The notes below the pieces were generated by a model. It saw only the letters and a list, made by a program, of their open reading frames with translations. It was not told where the DNA came from and made no database searches. Below are positions 1-8,220 of a DNA stretch of 51,700 nt, piece after piece. The stretch's first letter is position 1, and each line of letters starts with the position of its first letter. A program made the translations under genes and the position numbers. The stretch is from Mariprofundus sp. UBA1536 (GTDB lineage: Bacteria; Pseudomonadota; Zetaproteobacteria; Mariprofundales; Mariprofundaceae), in contig DCPU01000019.1 in NCBI GenBank assembly GCA_002323245.1, positions 1-51,700 of the forward strand, read 5' to 3'.

Positions 1-536
1 TGCACTTACAAGTTGAATCCGCGAAATAAAATCAAAGCACGTAGACTTCATATTATGTAACCCAAGTGATTATACTGTTGTCGCAGCTATCGAGCTTGAT
101 GATAAGTCGCATAACCAACCTAAAAGAATTGAACGAGATGATTTTCTTCACGAAGCCTTCCAAGCTGCTCGGCTTCCACTTATTAGATTTAAAGCAAAAA
201 GAACATATTCAATAGATGAGGTTTCTATGAGCCTGCAAAAAAGCATTGGCTTTAATGCAGGATCAGCTATCTTTGAAATTAAAAAATGAACCAGTGAAGA
301 AAAAGGATTCGTTGCGGTCAACTGAACCAGAAATGGCAACGGTGGCAATTGTAGTGCCGAGGCAAGAGGCTAAGCCCGCACCTAAAACGAGTACGTTAGG
401 CGATAAAGCGTGCCCCAAGTGCTCATCGTCAATGATACGAAGAACAGCGAAGAAGGGTAAGTATGCGGGAAGTACATTCTTAGCTTGTTCTGCTTACCCG
501 ACATGCAAAATAATTATCCCGCTAGATTCGGTTTGA
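1..536 (+). pseudogene. Broken DUF2726 protein with topoisomerase-type C4 zinc finger
   Basis: Two pieces of one protein family lie in different frames. Frame 2 (about 17-289) reads IKSKHVDFILC, then AIELDDKSH, then RDDFLHEAFQAARLPLIRF, the typical DUF2726 (nuclease-like fold) core. Frame 3 (from about 246 to the stop at 534-536) reads CPKCSSSMIRRTAKKG and CSAYPTCK, the C4 zinc finger that normally follows DUF2726 in one chain. Joining them needs a frameshift near 230-290. Upstream, frame 2 has a TGA at 14-16, and NPRNKIK of the expected chain appears instead in frame 1, so a second lesion is likely. The gene may also be cut by the window edge. A sequencing error could mimic one lesion, less easily two. 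The family assignment is recognised from motifs; a function for the family is not established. Confidence 0.7.
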
Positions 537-685
537 ATTGCCCCTGTTTTTCTAGATAGCTGTCGGCAGATAAGCATGAGCGACCGCCTCTAGTCGAGAG
601 GTGCCCTCGTGCCCCCAGCAAATACAGTTTTTTAAATCAGCTTCAGATATATGGCATAAAACACGGATAGGTATAGAACATACCC
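537..685. other. Short intergenic stretch
   Basis: No gene is seen. A small perfect hairpin (CCTCT at 587-591 with AGAGG at 597-601, 5-nt loop) lacks a T-run, so it is not a convincing intrinsic terminator. Confidence 0.3.
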
Positions 686-1111
686 ATGTCATCAGAACAA
701 CCACCCCTTCCGAAAATTGGCGAGACGATGAACGCTGAGCGCGCTTATGCGCTTTGTAGCTATTATGGTTTTACCAATTTGGCCAAGCGCATCGCCGCGC
801 ATCCCGACCACTACCACGATTGGGTGTTTGATGGCGCATCCATGTTGCCCGATGCGCTGTTTGCCAAGGTCTTTCACATCCCCAATTTGGTTGAAATCGC
901 CCTCAAACACGATTTGAAATATGCTTATGGAGAGCCTGGAAACAGCGAAGAAAAACATCACGCTGACCTCGCCTTTGAAGCAGAATTACTTGCTGACGGC
1001 GCGGATAAAGCCGTGGCTAAATTGATGTATTCGGCTGTGCATGTGCTCGGCGGAGAATGGTTAAAGGCTGATTTTTCCTGGGCTTTTGCCCATAAGAAAG
1101 AAAGCAAATGA
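686..1111 (+). CDS. Hypothetical protein, 141 aa
   Basis: I do not recognise this family with confidence. It is a complete 141-residue soluble protein with no signal peptide or membrane segment. It has a conserved-looking middle, VEIALKHDLKYAYGEPGN, followed by a charged EEKHHADLAFEAELLADGAD helix and a lysine-rich tail (HKKESK). The H-D pair before an aromatic residue superficially recalls the HDxxY catalytic motif of phospholipase A2-like proteins, but the surrounding cysteines of that family are absent, so I do not assign it. Codon use is like that of the neighbours, and the reading frame stays open throughout, which argues for a real gene. It stands alone between the broken DUF2726 gene and the efflux operon. 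The start ATG has only a weak upstream purine run. Confidence 0.6.
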   Translation: MSSEQPPLPKIGETMNAERAYALCSYYGFTNLAKRIAAHPDHYHDWVFDGASMLPDALFAKVFHIPNLVEIALKHDLKYAYGEPGNSEEKHHADLAFEAELLADGADKAVAKLMYSAVHVLGGEWLKADFSWAFAHKKESK

Positions 1112-1238
1112 ACAACCAACAATGCAGCGTCTTCATCTTATTTAAATTAGAACTTGCTAATATACTTACATGCTTCTAAACTTCGCCGAATTGACCCCTT
1201 TTAAACAACGTTTTGAACGAAAACCATGGAGCCCATAC

Positions 1239-2594
1239 ATGCTGATTAAGCGATATTCTTTCACCTTGCCCGTTGCCTTCGCCTTATTGACAGCTTCTTG
1301 GCCAGCGCTGGCAGAAACCAACGCACCATTTACGCTCGAAGCTGGAGTGAACTATGCCCTCACCCACAACCGCAGCCTTGCTGCTGCCAACCAACAATTT
1401 GAAAGTGCGATGGCCCAAGCTGACCAAGCAAGCAGCTCATCCATGCCTCGCATTGATTTAAGCTCTGGCTTTTATCGCACCAACTCAGCGCTAAATGTGT
1501 TTGGTACCAAAGTGCTGCAACAAAGCACTACGGCAAATGACTTTGACGTGAACAACATCAACAACCCAGACTATTTAAACAATTACCAAACCCGCTTGGG
1601 ATTAAGCATGCCTTTGTTTGCTGGCGGTGCTCTGCAAGCAGCCAGCGAGCGCGCTGAGTATTTCGCGGGCGCACAAGCCCAACAATTGGCTTTTCATAAA
1701 CAACAGGTGGTGTTTCAAACCATCGCGGCATATGTCAACGCCCATCAAGCTGATGCGCAAGTCACCGCCCAAGAAAATGCAGTGATCGCAGCGCAAAAAC
1801 GCCTTGAAAATGTGCAGGCATTGAAAAAACGCGGCATGGCCATTGATAGTGATGTGATGGATGCCCATGTGTATGTCTTACGCAGCCAAGTCGCTTTGGA
1901 TGAGGCCCGCGCCAATCGTGATAGCAGCGTGGAAACACTTAAACTCACCTTGGGCATGTCACCAGACACTGTGCTGGGACAACTCAAAGCACCGAGCATC
2001 CAGTTCACCCAAACACCACTGGCAACCCTTATCAACCAAGCAGAAAGCAACCGCGCTGATTTATTGGCCATGGATCAACAATCCCTGGCTGCAAGCGCAG
2101 CTTTGCAACAATCGCAAGCAGGCTTTTTACCAAGCGTCAATTTGATTGCCGCCCAAGAATGGAACAAAGAAACGTTTGGCCTGAGCAACAGCAACAATAT
2201 GGTCGGCATCGTGGTGAGCATGAACTTATACGGCGGCGGCAGCGATGCTGCCCAAGTGCGTAGCGCCACCATGGAGCGTGCAGCATTGGAATACCAAATT
2301 GCTGATGCCCACCAACGCGTAAGCAATGAAGTGCGCCAAGCGTATCGCAGCTTAAGCACTGCAGAAAAACGCCTCAACAGCGAACGCGAAGCCAGATCGC
2401 AAACCGCTGAATCACTGCGCATCAAATCCTTGCGCCATCGCCAAGGTTTAGAAAAAACATCGGATGTGTTGGATGCGCAAGTGCGCGCTGATGCGTCCAA
2501 TATCGCGTTTATTCGCGCCAGTTATGATCTTATTATCGCCAAAGCAGCCTTGTTGTTAGCCGCAGGCACACTTACCGAAGGAGCAGTACAATGA
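1239..2594 (+). CDS. TolC-family outer-membrane efflux channel
   Basis: Outer-membrane channel subunit of a tripartite RND exporter. From the chosen ATG it is 451 aa, usual for the family, and opens with a signal peptide (MLIKRYSF, hydrophobic core, cleavage near ALA-ET). Two TolC repeats follow, rich in Ala/Gln heptads (coiled-coil barrel), e.g. LTHNRSLAAANQQFE near the start and LLAMDQQSLAASAAL near the middle, each followed by a strand pair such as RLGLSMPLFAGG and MVGIVVSMNLYGGG. The in-frame ATG at 1170 would add 23 residues ahead of the signal peptide. The ATG at 1239 has GGAG 7 nt upstream and puts the signal at the N-terminus, so I prefer it. Its TGA overlaps the ATG of the adaptor gene (ATGA), implying translational coupling. 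The substrate is unknown. Confidence 0.9.
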   Translation: MLIKRYSFTLPVAFALLTASWPALAETNAPFTLEAGVNYALTHNRSLAAANQQFESAMAQADQASSSSMPRIDLSSGFYRTNSALNVFGTKVLQQSTTANDFDVNNINNPDYLNNYQTRLGLSMPLFAGGALQAASERAEYFAGAQAQQLAFHKQQVVFQTIAAYVNAHQADAQVTAQENAVIAAQKRLENVQALKKRGMAIDSDVMDAHVYVLRSQVALDEARANRDSSVETLKLTLGMSPDTVLGQLKAPSIQFTQTPLATLINQAESNRADLLAMDQQSLAASAALQQSQAGFLPSVNLIAAQEWNKETFGLSNSNNMVGIVVSMNLYGGGSDAAQVRSATMERAALEYQIADAHQRVSNEVRQAYRSLSTAEKRLNSEREARSQTAESLRIKSLRHRQGLEKTSDVLDAQVRADASNIAFIRASYDLIIAKAALLLAAGTLTEGAVQ

Positions 2595-3664
2595 CTACAA
2601 CTCACAACCCATCTTATCCCTTGATCAAGCGCGGCGCGACTGCAGTGCTATTGCTTGCAGGCCTTAGCCTAAGCGCTTGCAGCGAAGATGTGAGCAATGT
2701 GCAAATGAATACCATCACCTCAGTGGCCACCACCCATCAGGTGAAAAGCCAAACTGTGCCAGCCAATTATGTAACCAGCGGCGCTGTGACTTCCGATCAT
2801 CGTGTATCAATTAGCTCACGTTTGTCGGGTTATATTCGTGATTTGAATGTGCGTGAAGGCGATAGTGTTAAAGCAGGTCAAATCCTTGTGCGCGTGGACC
2901 CCACCGATGCCAAACAAGCTTTGATTCAGGCTGAGGCCGACTTGGCCGACGCCAAAGCGGATATGCAGCGCTACGAGGAATTGGTACAAGCTGGCGCGGT
3001 CACCCCGCAACAAGCCGACAAAGCCAAGTTGCGCTTTGATGTGGCCGCTTCGCAAGTGAAACAAGCCCGCAACCAATTAAGCTACGCCGAAGTGCGCTCA
3101 CCTGTGGATGGTGTGGTCGTTGAAAAACGTTTGAGCCAAGGCGATTTGGCTTCTCCTGGTATTCCATTGCTGACCTTGGAAGATCCCACCAGCCTATTGG
3201 TAGAAACCTATGTGTCGGAAAGCTTTGTCAGCCGCATCCATGAAGGCGATACCGTGGATTTGGAAATCCCATCACTCAAACAAATCTTCCCCGGCGTGAT
3301 TCGCCAGGTGGTGCAAGCTGCCGACCCTGTTTCACATCAGTTTTTGGTCAAAATCGCTTTGACGGCCAGCAAAGATATTCACCCTGGCATGTTTGCCCAA
3401 GCCAAGTTTCATGTCGGCGAACGCGCTGCTTTGTTTATCCCTACCAGTGCTGTTCTGACCCGCTCAGGTCTAAGCAATGTCTATATCGTTGATGCCCAAG
3501 GCTTGGCGCAATATCGCATGGTGCGCTTGAGCAACACGATGGGGGATAACGTTGAAGTATTGGCAGGTTTGCATGCTGGCGACACCATCGCTTGGGCAGG
3601 CAATCCCGCACTAAAAAGTGGCATGAAAGTGGCATCAGGAAATGTATCAGGGAACGGTAAATAA
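2591..3664 (+). CDS. RND efflux periplasmic adaptor (membrane fusion lipoprotein)
   Basis: Membrane-fusion subunit that links the inner-membrane RND pump to the TolC channel. The 357 aa start with a lipoprotein signal: a hydrophobic stretch ending LSLSAC, a good lipobox, so the mature protein should be lipid-anchored at that Cys. Next comes a biotinyl-lipoyl-like half (RLSGYIRDLNVREGDSVKAGQILVR is split by the hairpin), then an alpha-helical hairpin (ALIQAEADLADAKADMQRYEEL), the second lipoyl half (YAEVRSPVDGVVVEKRLSQG), a beta-barrel domain and a C-terminal membrane-proximal domain (AALFIPTSAVLTRSG). This is the HlyD/AcrA order. It overlaps the upstream channel gene by 4 nt and lies 2 nt before the permease, so all three are surely one operon. 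Confidence 0.93.
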   Translation: MTTTHNPSYPLIKRGATAVLLLAGLSLSACSEDVSNVQMNTITSVATTHQVKSQTVPANYVTSGAVTSDHRVSISSRLSGYIRDLNVREGDSVKAGQILVRVDPTDAKQALIQAEADLADAKADMQRYEELVQAGAVTPQQADKAKLRFDVAASQVKQARNQLSYAEVRSPVDGVVVEKRLSQGDLASPGIPLLTLEDPTSLLVETYVSESFVSRIHEGDTVDLEIPSLKQIFPGVIRQVVQAADPVSHQFLVKIALTASKDIHPGMFAQAKFHVGERAALFIPTSAVLTRSGLSNVYIVDAQGLAQYRMVRLSNTMGDNVEVLAGLHAGDTIAWAGNPALKSGMKVASGNVSGNGK

Positions 3665-3666
3665 TC

Positions 3667-6600
3667 ATGCCTCACCTTATTGATCCCAAGGATACGCAAT
3701 CCCTCAATATTGCGGGCAAGCTTGGCTTGTATGCCATGAAAACAAATTTGACACCCATCATCAGCATTTTGATTTTTATCATTGGTTTGGTGGCTTTGGG
3801 TGTGACTTCCCGCGAAGAAAATCCGCAAATTGACGTGCCTGCAGCCAATGTGATTGTGCAAATGCAAGGCGCTAGTCCTGAAGAAGTGCAAAACCTGATT
3901 GTACGCCCATTAGAAATGGTGCTGCGTGAAATGAACGGTGTGGACCACACCTTTGGCACAGCCATGGGTTCAGTGGGCGTGGTGACCGTGGTCTTTGAAG
4001 TGGGTGCCGACAAAGAAGTGAGCTTGGTCAAACTCTATGACCGCATCATGCAAAATCTGAATCGTATCCCTGCTGGTGCTTCACAGCCTTTGGTCAAACC
4101 CATGGATGTGGACGATGTGCCTGCTTCAGTGATTACACTTTCCTCCACTGATTTGGACGGCCTATCGCTCAAGCGTTTGGCTGAGCGTGTGCGCGAGCAG
4201 CTTGCGCCGCTCGAAGGCGTGTCTGTGGCGGATATTATCGGCGGCAGCGACCATGAAATCCGCATCGAAATCGATACCGCCAAAATGGCAGCCTACAACA
4301 TCCCCTTGGATAGATTGCATCAAGTGTTGGTGAGCTCCAACTCAGGCGGCCCTGTGGGCTCGCTTGTTGGCAGCAATCAAGTCACCAAAATATGGCTCAA
4401 TGGCTTTCTGCAAACAGCCCAGGAAGTCGGCACATTGATGGTTGGGCAATGGGGTGATAAACCCGTGTATTTACGTGATATCGCCACCATCATCGATGGC
4501 CCCACCCAAATCGAACAATTGCACCGCATCGGCTTTGGCCCAGCAGCAGATCGCACTCTTGAAACCAATGCTGAACCTGAAACCAATGCTGTATCCATCG
4601 CTTTGGCGAAAAAACGCGGCACCAATGCTGTGTTTGTCACCGAGCGTATCGTGGACAAGCTAGAAACACTCAAAGGCGATTTTATCCCGACCAATGTGCG
4701 TGTTGACATCACCCGCGATGCGGGTGAGCGCGCCAATGCGGCGGTGAATCTTTTGGTTGAGCATTTGGGTATCGCCATTGCCACTGTGATTTTGATTTTG
4801 CTGTTGTTCCTGGGCTGGCGGGAAGCTGCGATTGTCACCATGAACATTCCTTTGATTTTGTTTGTGGTCTTAGCTATCGGCCTGCTAGCCGACCAAACCA
4901 TCAACCGCATCACCCTGTTCTCGCTGATTCTGGCGCTGGGCCTATTGGTGGATGATGCCATTGTAGTGATTGAAAATATTCACCGCCATTTACACAAAGG
5001 CGTACACAGCCTCACCGATAAAGCGCGCTTGATTATCAAAGCCACCAACGAAACAGGTAAACCCACCATCGTGGCGACCTTGGCTGTGATTTTGGCCTTT
5101 ATTCCCATGGCCTTTGTGACTGGCATGATGGGCCCATACATGGGGCCCATTCCATTTAATGCCCCTCTCGCTATGGCTGCATCACTGGTGATTGCCTATG
5201 CCTTCACCCCGTGGATTGCCCAGCGTTGGTTGCCATCCAAAATGGCCAACCCCACCATGGAAGAAAAAGACCATGACCCGCAAGACTGGGTGCATCGCAC
5301 CTACATGAAAATGGCCACGCCTTTGGTAGAAAATAAGGCCACACGACTGATTTTCTGGATTGTTGTTGGCGCTTTATTTGTGGGCGCCATGTTGCAACCA
5401 GGCTGGCAGTTTATTCGCCCGGCTGGCATCAATGGGCCGCTATCTGCCGGTGGTGTGGAATTGAAAATGTTGCCCAAAGGCAACCAAAATACCTTCAATA
5501 TCACGCTTGATTTGGCGGAAGGCTCGACTTTGGAAGAAACCGACCGCATTGCACGTGAAGTGGGCAATGTGCTTAGGCAACACCCCATGGTGAAAGATTA
5601 TGAAACCTTTGTTGGCCGCGGCGGCCCCATTGATTTTAATGGCATTTTGCGCGGTGCCGCTTTGTTCCGCGAAGCGCCACATTTGGGCGAAATTCGTGTA
5701 AACCTGAAAGACTTACACGCCCGCTCGGATCGCTCTGAAGATATCGTGTTGCAGCTTCGTGAGATGCTCACCCCAATCTTCATCAACAATCCAAGTGTAT
5801 CCATCAAATTGGTGGAAGATCCACCAGGCCCACCAGTGCGCGCTACCTTGCTCGCTGAAATTTATGGCCCTGATTACGCCACCCAACGCGATATGGCTAA
5901 AGCTGTGCGTGCTGAATTTGCCAACACTTATGATGTTGTTGATATCGATGACTCCATCGGTGCTGACCAGGTGCAGCTCAATGTGAAAGTGAATAGAGAA
6001 AAAGCTGCGCGTTTGGGTGTGGCGACTCAACAAGTGGAAATCGCTTTGCGTGATTTCTTACAGGGTTACAACTTTGGTGCAGTTCATATTGCAGAAGAGC
6101 GTCATTCGGTGAATTTGCATGTGCAGTTGCCGCAAGCTTTGCGTGCGCATCCTGAAGATTTGGACAGGATTTATGTGAGTGCGCGTAATGGCTCAGTTCC
6201 GCTATCAGCCATTGCCACCATTGAAGAAAGTTTCGTGCCCAAGCCAATCTTTAGTAAAGATGGGCACCCTGTGACCTATGTGTCAGCTGAGCCAAAATCA
6301 GCGTCGCAAGTGTATTCACTCTTAGACATCGATGCGAAAATTGATGGCAAAGAAGTATTGGCCAACACCACGCTCAACACTGGCGGCATGCGCTTTACCG
6401 ATACAGCGCCAGAAGACACCTTTGGTTATCACATGCTTTGGGATGGCGAGATGCGCCTGACTTTGGATGTGTTCCGCGATTTGGGCGCTGCCTTCATTGT
6501 GGCGATGGTGCTGATTTATCTGCTGATGGTGGCGTATTATGGTCAGTTTATTTTGCCGATGTTGGTGATGGCACCAACGGCATTGACCATGATTGGTATT

Positions 6601-6975
6601 TTCCCAGGCCATTGGATTACGGGGCAACCGTTCACCGCCACATCCATGATTGGCATGATTGCCTTGGCTGGCATTGTGGTGCGCAACTCCACGCTGCTGA
6701 TCGACTTTATCCTCGATTACCGGGAGCAAGGCCATGATTTGAAAACGGCTGTGCTTGAAGCGGGCGCTGTGCGCGCACGCCCCATCTTACTCACGGCTTT
6801 GGCCGTAGTAGCAGGCACATCCATCATGATTTCCGATCCGGTATTTGGTGGTTTGGGTGTATCCATGGCCTTTGGCACCATTGCCGCAACGATTTTGACC
6901 TTGTTTGTTACCCCATTGATGTATTATCTCTGGCAACGTAACAAGCCAGAACCAAGCGATACCATCGCAGAATAA
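3667..6975 (+). CDS. RND-family efflux permease (AcrB type)
   Basis: Inner-membrane proton-driven pump. At 1102 aa it is slightly longer than the usual 1020-1060. It shows the RND plan: TM1 near residues 26-46 (PIISILIFIIGLVALGV), a large periplasmic loop starting PQIDVPAANV and containing GASPEEVQNLIVRPLE, TM2-6 near 360-520, a second TM at about 560, a second periplasmic loop and a C-terminal TM bundle with GMIALAGIVVRNSTLLIDF. TM4 carries the proton-relay Asp pair in LGLLVDDAIVVIEN. The substrate class cannot be read from these motifs; the DD-based TM4 fits hydrophobe/amphiphile pumps as much as metal pumps. It is the last gene of the operon and is followed by an intrinsic terminator. Confidence 0.93.
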   Translation: MPHLIDPKDTQSLNIAGKLGLYAMKTNLTPIISILIFIIGLVALGVTSREENPQIDVPAANVIVQMQGASPEEVQNLIVRPLEMVLREMNGVDHTFGTAMGSVGVVTVVFEVGADKEVSLVKLYDRIMQNLNRIPAGASQPLVKPMDVDDVPASVITLSSTDLDGLSLKRLAERVREQLAPLEGVSVADIIGGSDHEIRIEIDTAKMAAYNIPLDRLHQVLVSSNSGGPVGSLVGSNQVTKIWLNGFLQTAQEVGTLMVGQWGDKPVYLRDIATIIDGPTQIEQLHRIGFGPAADRTLETNAEPETNAVSIALAKKRGTNAVFVTERIVDKLETLKGDFIPTNVRVDITRDAGERANAAVNLLVEHLGIAIATVILILLLFLGWREAAIVTMNIPLILFVVLAIGLLADQTINRITLFSLILALGLLVDDAIVVIENIHRHLHKGVHSLTDKARLIIKATNETGKPTIVATLAVILAFIPMAFVTGMMGPYMGPIPFNAPLAMAASLVIAYAFTPWIAQRWLPSKMANPTMEEKDHDPQDWVHRTYMKMATPLVENKATRLIFWIVVGALFVGAMLQPGWQFIRPAGINGPLSAGGVELKMLPKGNQNTFNITLDLAEGSTLEETDRIAREVGNVLRQHPMVKDYETFVGRGGPIDFNGILRGAALFREAPHLGEIRVNLKDLHARSDRSEDIVLQLREMLTPIFINNPSVSIKLVEDPPGPPVRATLLAEIYGPDYATQRDMAKAVRAEFANTYDVVDIDDSIGADQVQLNVKVNREKAARLGVATQQVEIALRDFLQGYNFGAVHIAEERHSVNLHVQLPQALRAHPEDLDRIYVSARNGSVPLSAIATIEESFVPKPIFSKDGHPVTYVSAEPKSASQVYSLLDIDAKIDGKEVLANTTLNTGGMRFTDTAPEDTFGYHMLWDGEMRLTLDVFRDLGAAFIVAMVLIYLLMVAYYGQFILPMLVMAPTALTMIGIFPGHWITGQPFTATSMIGMIALAGIVVRNSTLLIDFILDYREQGHDLKTAVLEAGAVRARPILLTALAVVAGTSIMISDPVFGGLGVSMAFGTIAATILTLFVTPLMYYLWQRNKPEPSDTIAE

Positions 6976-6980
6976 AGGAG

Positions 6981-7004
6981 AGCCCTGCCCAAAGCGGGGC
7001 TTTT
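6981..7004 (+). terminator. Intrinsic terminator of the RND operon
   Basis: AGCCCTG (6981-6987) pairs with CGGGGCT (6995-7001), with one G-T wobble and a 7-nt loop, followed by a TTTTC run. It lies 5 nt after the permease stop codon. It would insulate the downstream flavoprotein gene from the efflux operon. Confidence 0.75.
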
Positions 7005-7032
7005 CAATACTTTTTCATTACAGGTGAAGCTT

Positions 7033-8160
7033 ATGCGTAATATCACGATAATCGGTGCAGGCTTTGCGGCTTTAAAGGCGGTCAGCTCGCTTCGTAAACA
7101 CGACAGCAAAGTGCAAATCACGTTGATTGCCCCGCGTGCTGAGCTGCATTATTTACCCGGCATCATCTGGATTCCCAACAACCTACGCAACCGCGCAGAT
7201 TTGACAGTGCCGCTTGAAAACTTTTTGCGCCGCCACAATGTGTTTTTCCACCAAGGTAACGTCACCGGCTTAAAAGATGGTGGACGCATCGTAGAAACCG
7301 ACAACGGTGATGTGGCCAATGACGGATTAATCATTGCCTCTGGTGGCCGCTTTATTAAAAAGTTACCTGGCATCGAACATTGCATCACCCCTTGCGAAGG
7401 TATTACCGCCGCAGAAAACATCCGTGAGCGTCTAAAAACTATGCAAGGCGGCACGATTGCCGTTGGCTTTGCAGGTAACCCCAATGAGCCCAGCGCCATG
7501 CGTGGTGGCCCAATGTTTGAGTTCCTCTTTGGTATCGACACCTTGCTGCGCCAGCAAAATCGCCGCGATAAATTTCACCTCGTCTTTTTTAGCCCTGCCC
7601 CACAACCGGGTAACCGCCTTGGCCCCAAAGCCATGTCTGGCTTACTTGCGGAAATGGGAAAGCGCGGCATCGAAACCCACCTTGGCCATAAAATGAAAGG
7701 TTTTACAGAAGATAAAGTCACCACCGAAGGCGGCGAATTTCATGCCGATTTGATTTTGTTTATGCCCGGCATGACCGGCAACCTCTGGTTTGATAATACC
7801 GATCTCCCCCGCTCAGCAGGCGGCCTGCTCAAAGCTGATGAACACTGCAAAGTTGAAGGTTTTGAAAAGGTTTATGTCGCTGGTGATTCGGGAAGTTTCC
7901 CTGGGCCTGATTGGATGCCCAAGCAAGCGCATATGGCCGATTTACAAGCTGAAGCGGCCAGTAAAAACCTGTTGGCCGAGCTTAGCGGCAAGGATGTTAC
8001 AGCCACCTTCAAAGTAGAGCTGATTTGTATCGTTGATTCAGTCAACAAAGGCATGCTGGTCTGGCGCGACGAAAAGCGTGCTGTTGTTTTGCCCTTTAAC
8101 CGTTTGTTTCACTGGATGAAACGCGGCTTTGAATGGTGGTATTTGCGCCAATATCGGTAA
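7033..8160 (+). CDS. SQR/NDH-2-like FAD-dependent oxidoreductase
   Basis: Membrane-associated flavoprotein of the sulfide:quinone oxidoreductase / flavocytochrome c sulfide dehydrogenase / NDH-2 superfamily. The 375 aa begin with an FAD Rossmann motif (IIGAGFAAL, residues 5-13), have a middle LIIASGGRFIK strand, and end with a second FAD motif (VYVAGDSGSFPGPDWMPKQ, about 280-298). The C-terminal amphipathic tail (FHWMKRGFEWWYLRQYR) suits monotopic binding to the inner membrane. Cysteines are at 117, 121, 272 and 332; C332 (ELICIVDS) fits the late redox Cys of SQR, but the usual Cys of the C-x-x-A-P-x-E motif is replaced by RGGPMFE near 157-163. Sulfide oxidation is therefore not assured. ATG 7033 is chosen over GTG 7024 because CAGGTGA lies at a suitable distance. 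Confidence 0.75.
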   Translation: MRNITIIGAGFAALKAVSSLRKHDSKVQITLIAPRAELHYLPGIIWIPNNLRNRADLTVPLENFLRRHNVFFHQGNVTGLKDGGRIVETDNGDVANDGLIIASGGRFIKKLPGIEHCITPCEGITAAENIRERLKTMQGGTIAVGFAGNPNEPSAMRGGPMFEFLFGIDTLLRQQNRRDKFHLVFFSPAPQPGNRLGPKAMSGLLAEMGKRGIETHLGHKMKGFTEDKVTTEGGEFHADLILFMPGMTGNLWFDNTDLPRSAGGLLKADEHCKVEGFEKVYVAGDSGSFPGPDWMPKQAHMADLQAEAASKNLLAELSGKDVTATFKVELICIVDSVNKGMLVWRDEKRAVVLPFNRLFHWMKRGFEWWYLRQYR

Positions 8161-8220
8161 TACAGAACCCAAAGTTTAAGCCGCCCCCTGGTTTTGTACT
8201 TTTTATCAGCGTACTACACG

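Noticed and set aside
1141..1170. TAATAT (1158-1163) as a -10 box for the tolC-like gene
   Set aside because: No -35 element lies at 16-18 nt; the hexamer at that place (ATCTTA) is poor.
8161..8220. Bidirectional terminator between the SQR-like gene and gshA
   Set aside because: GTAC-containing pairing is too weak and no stable GC stem is present.
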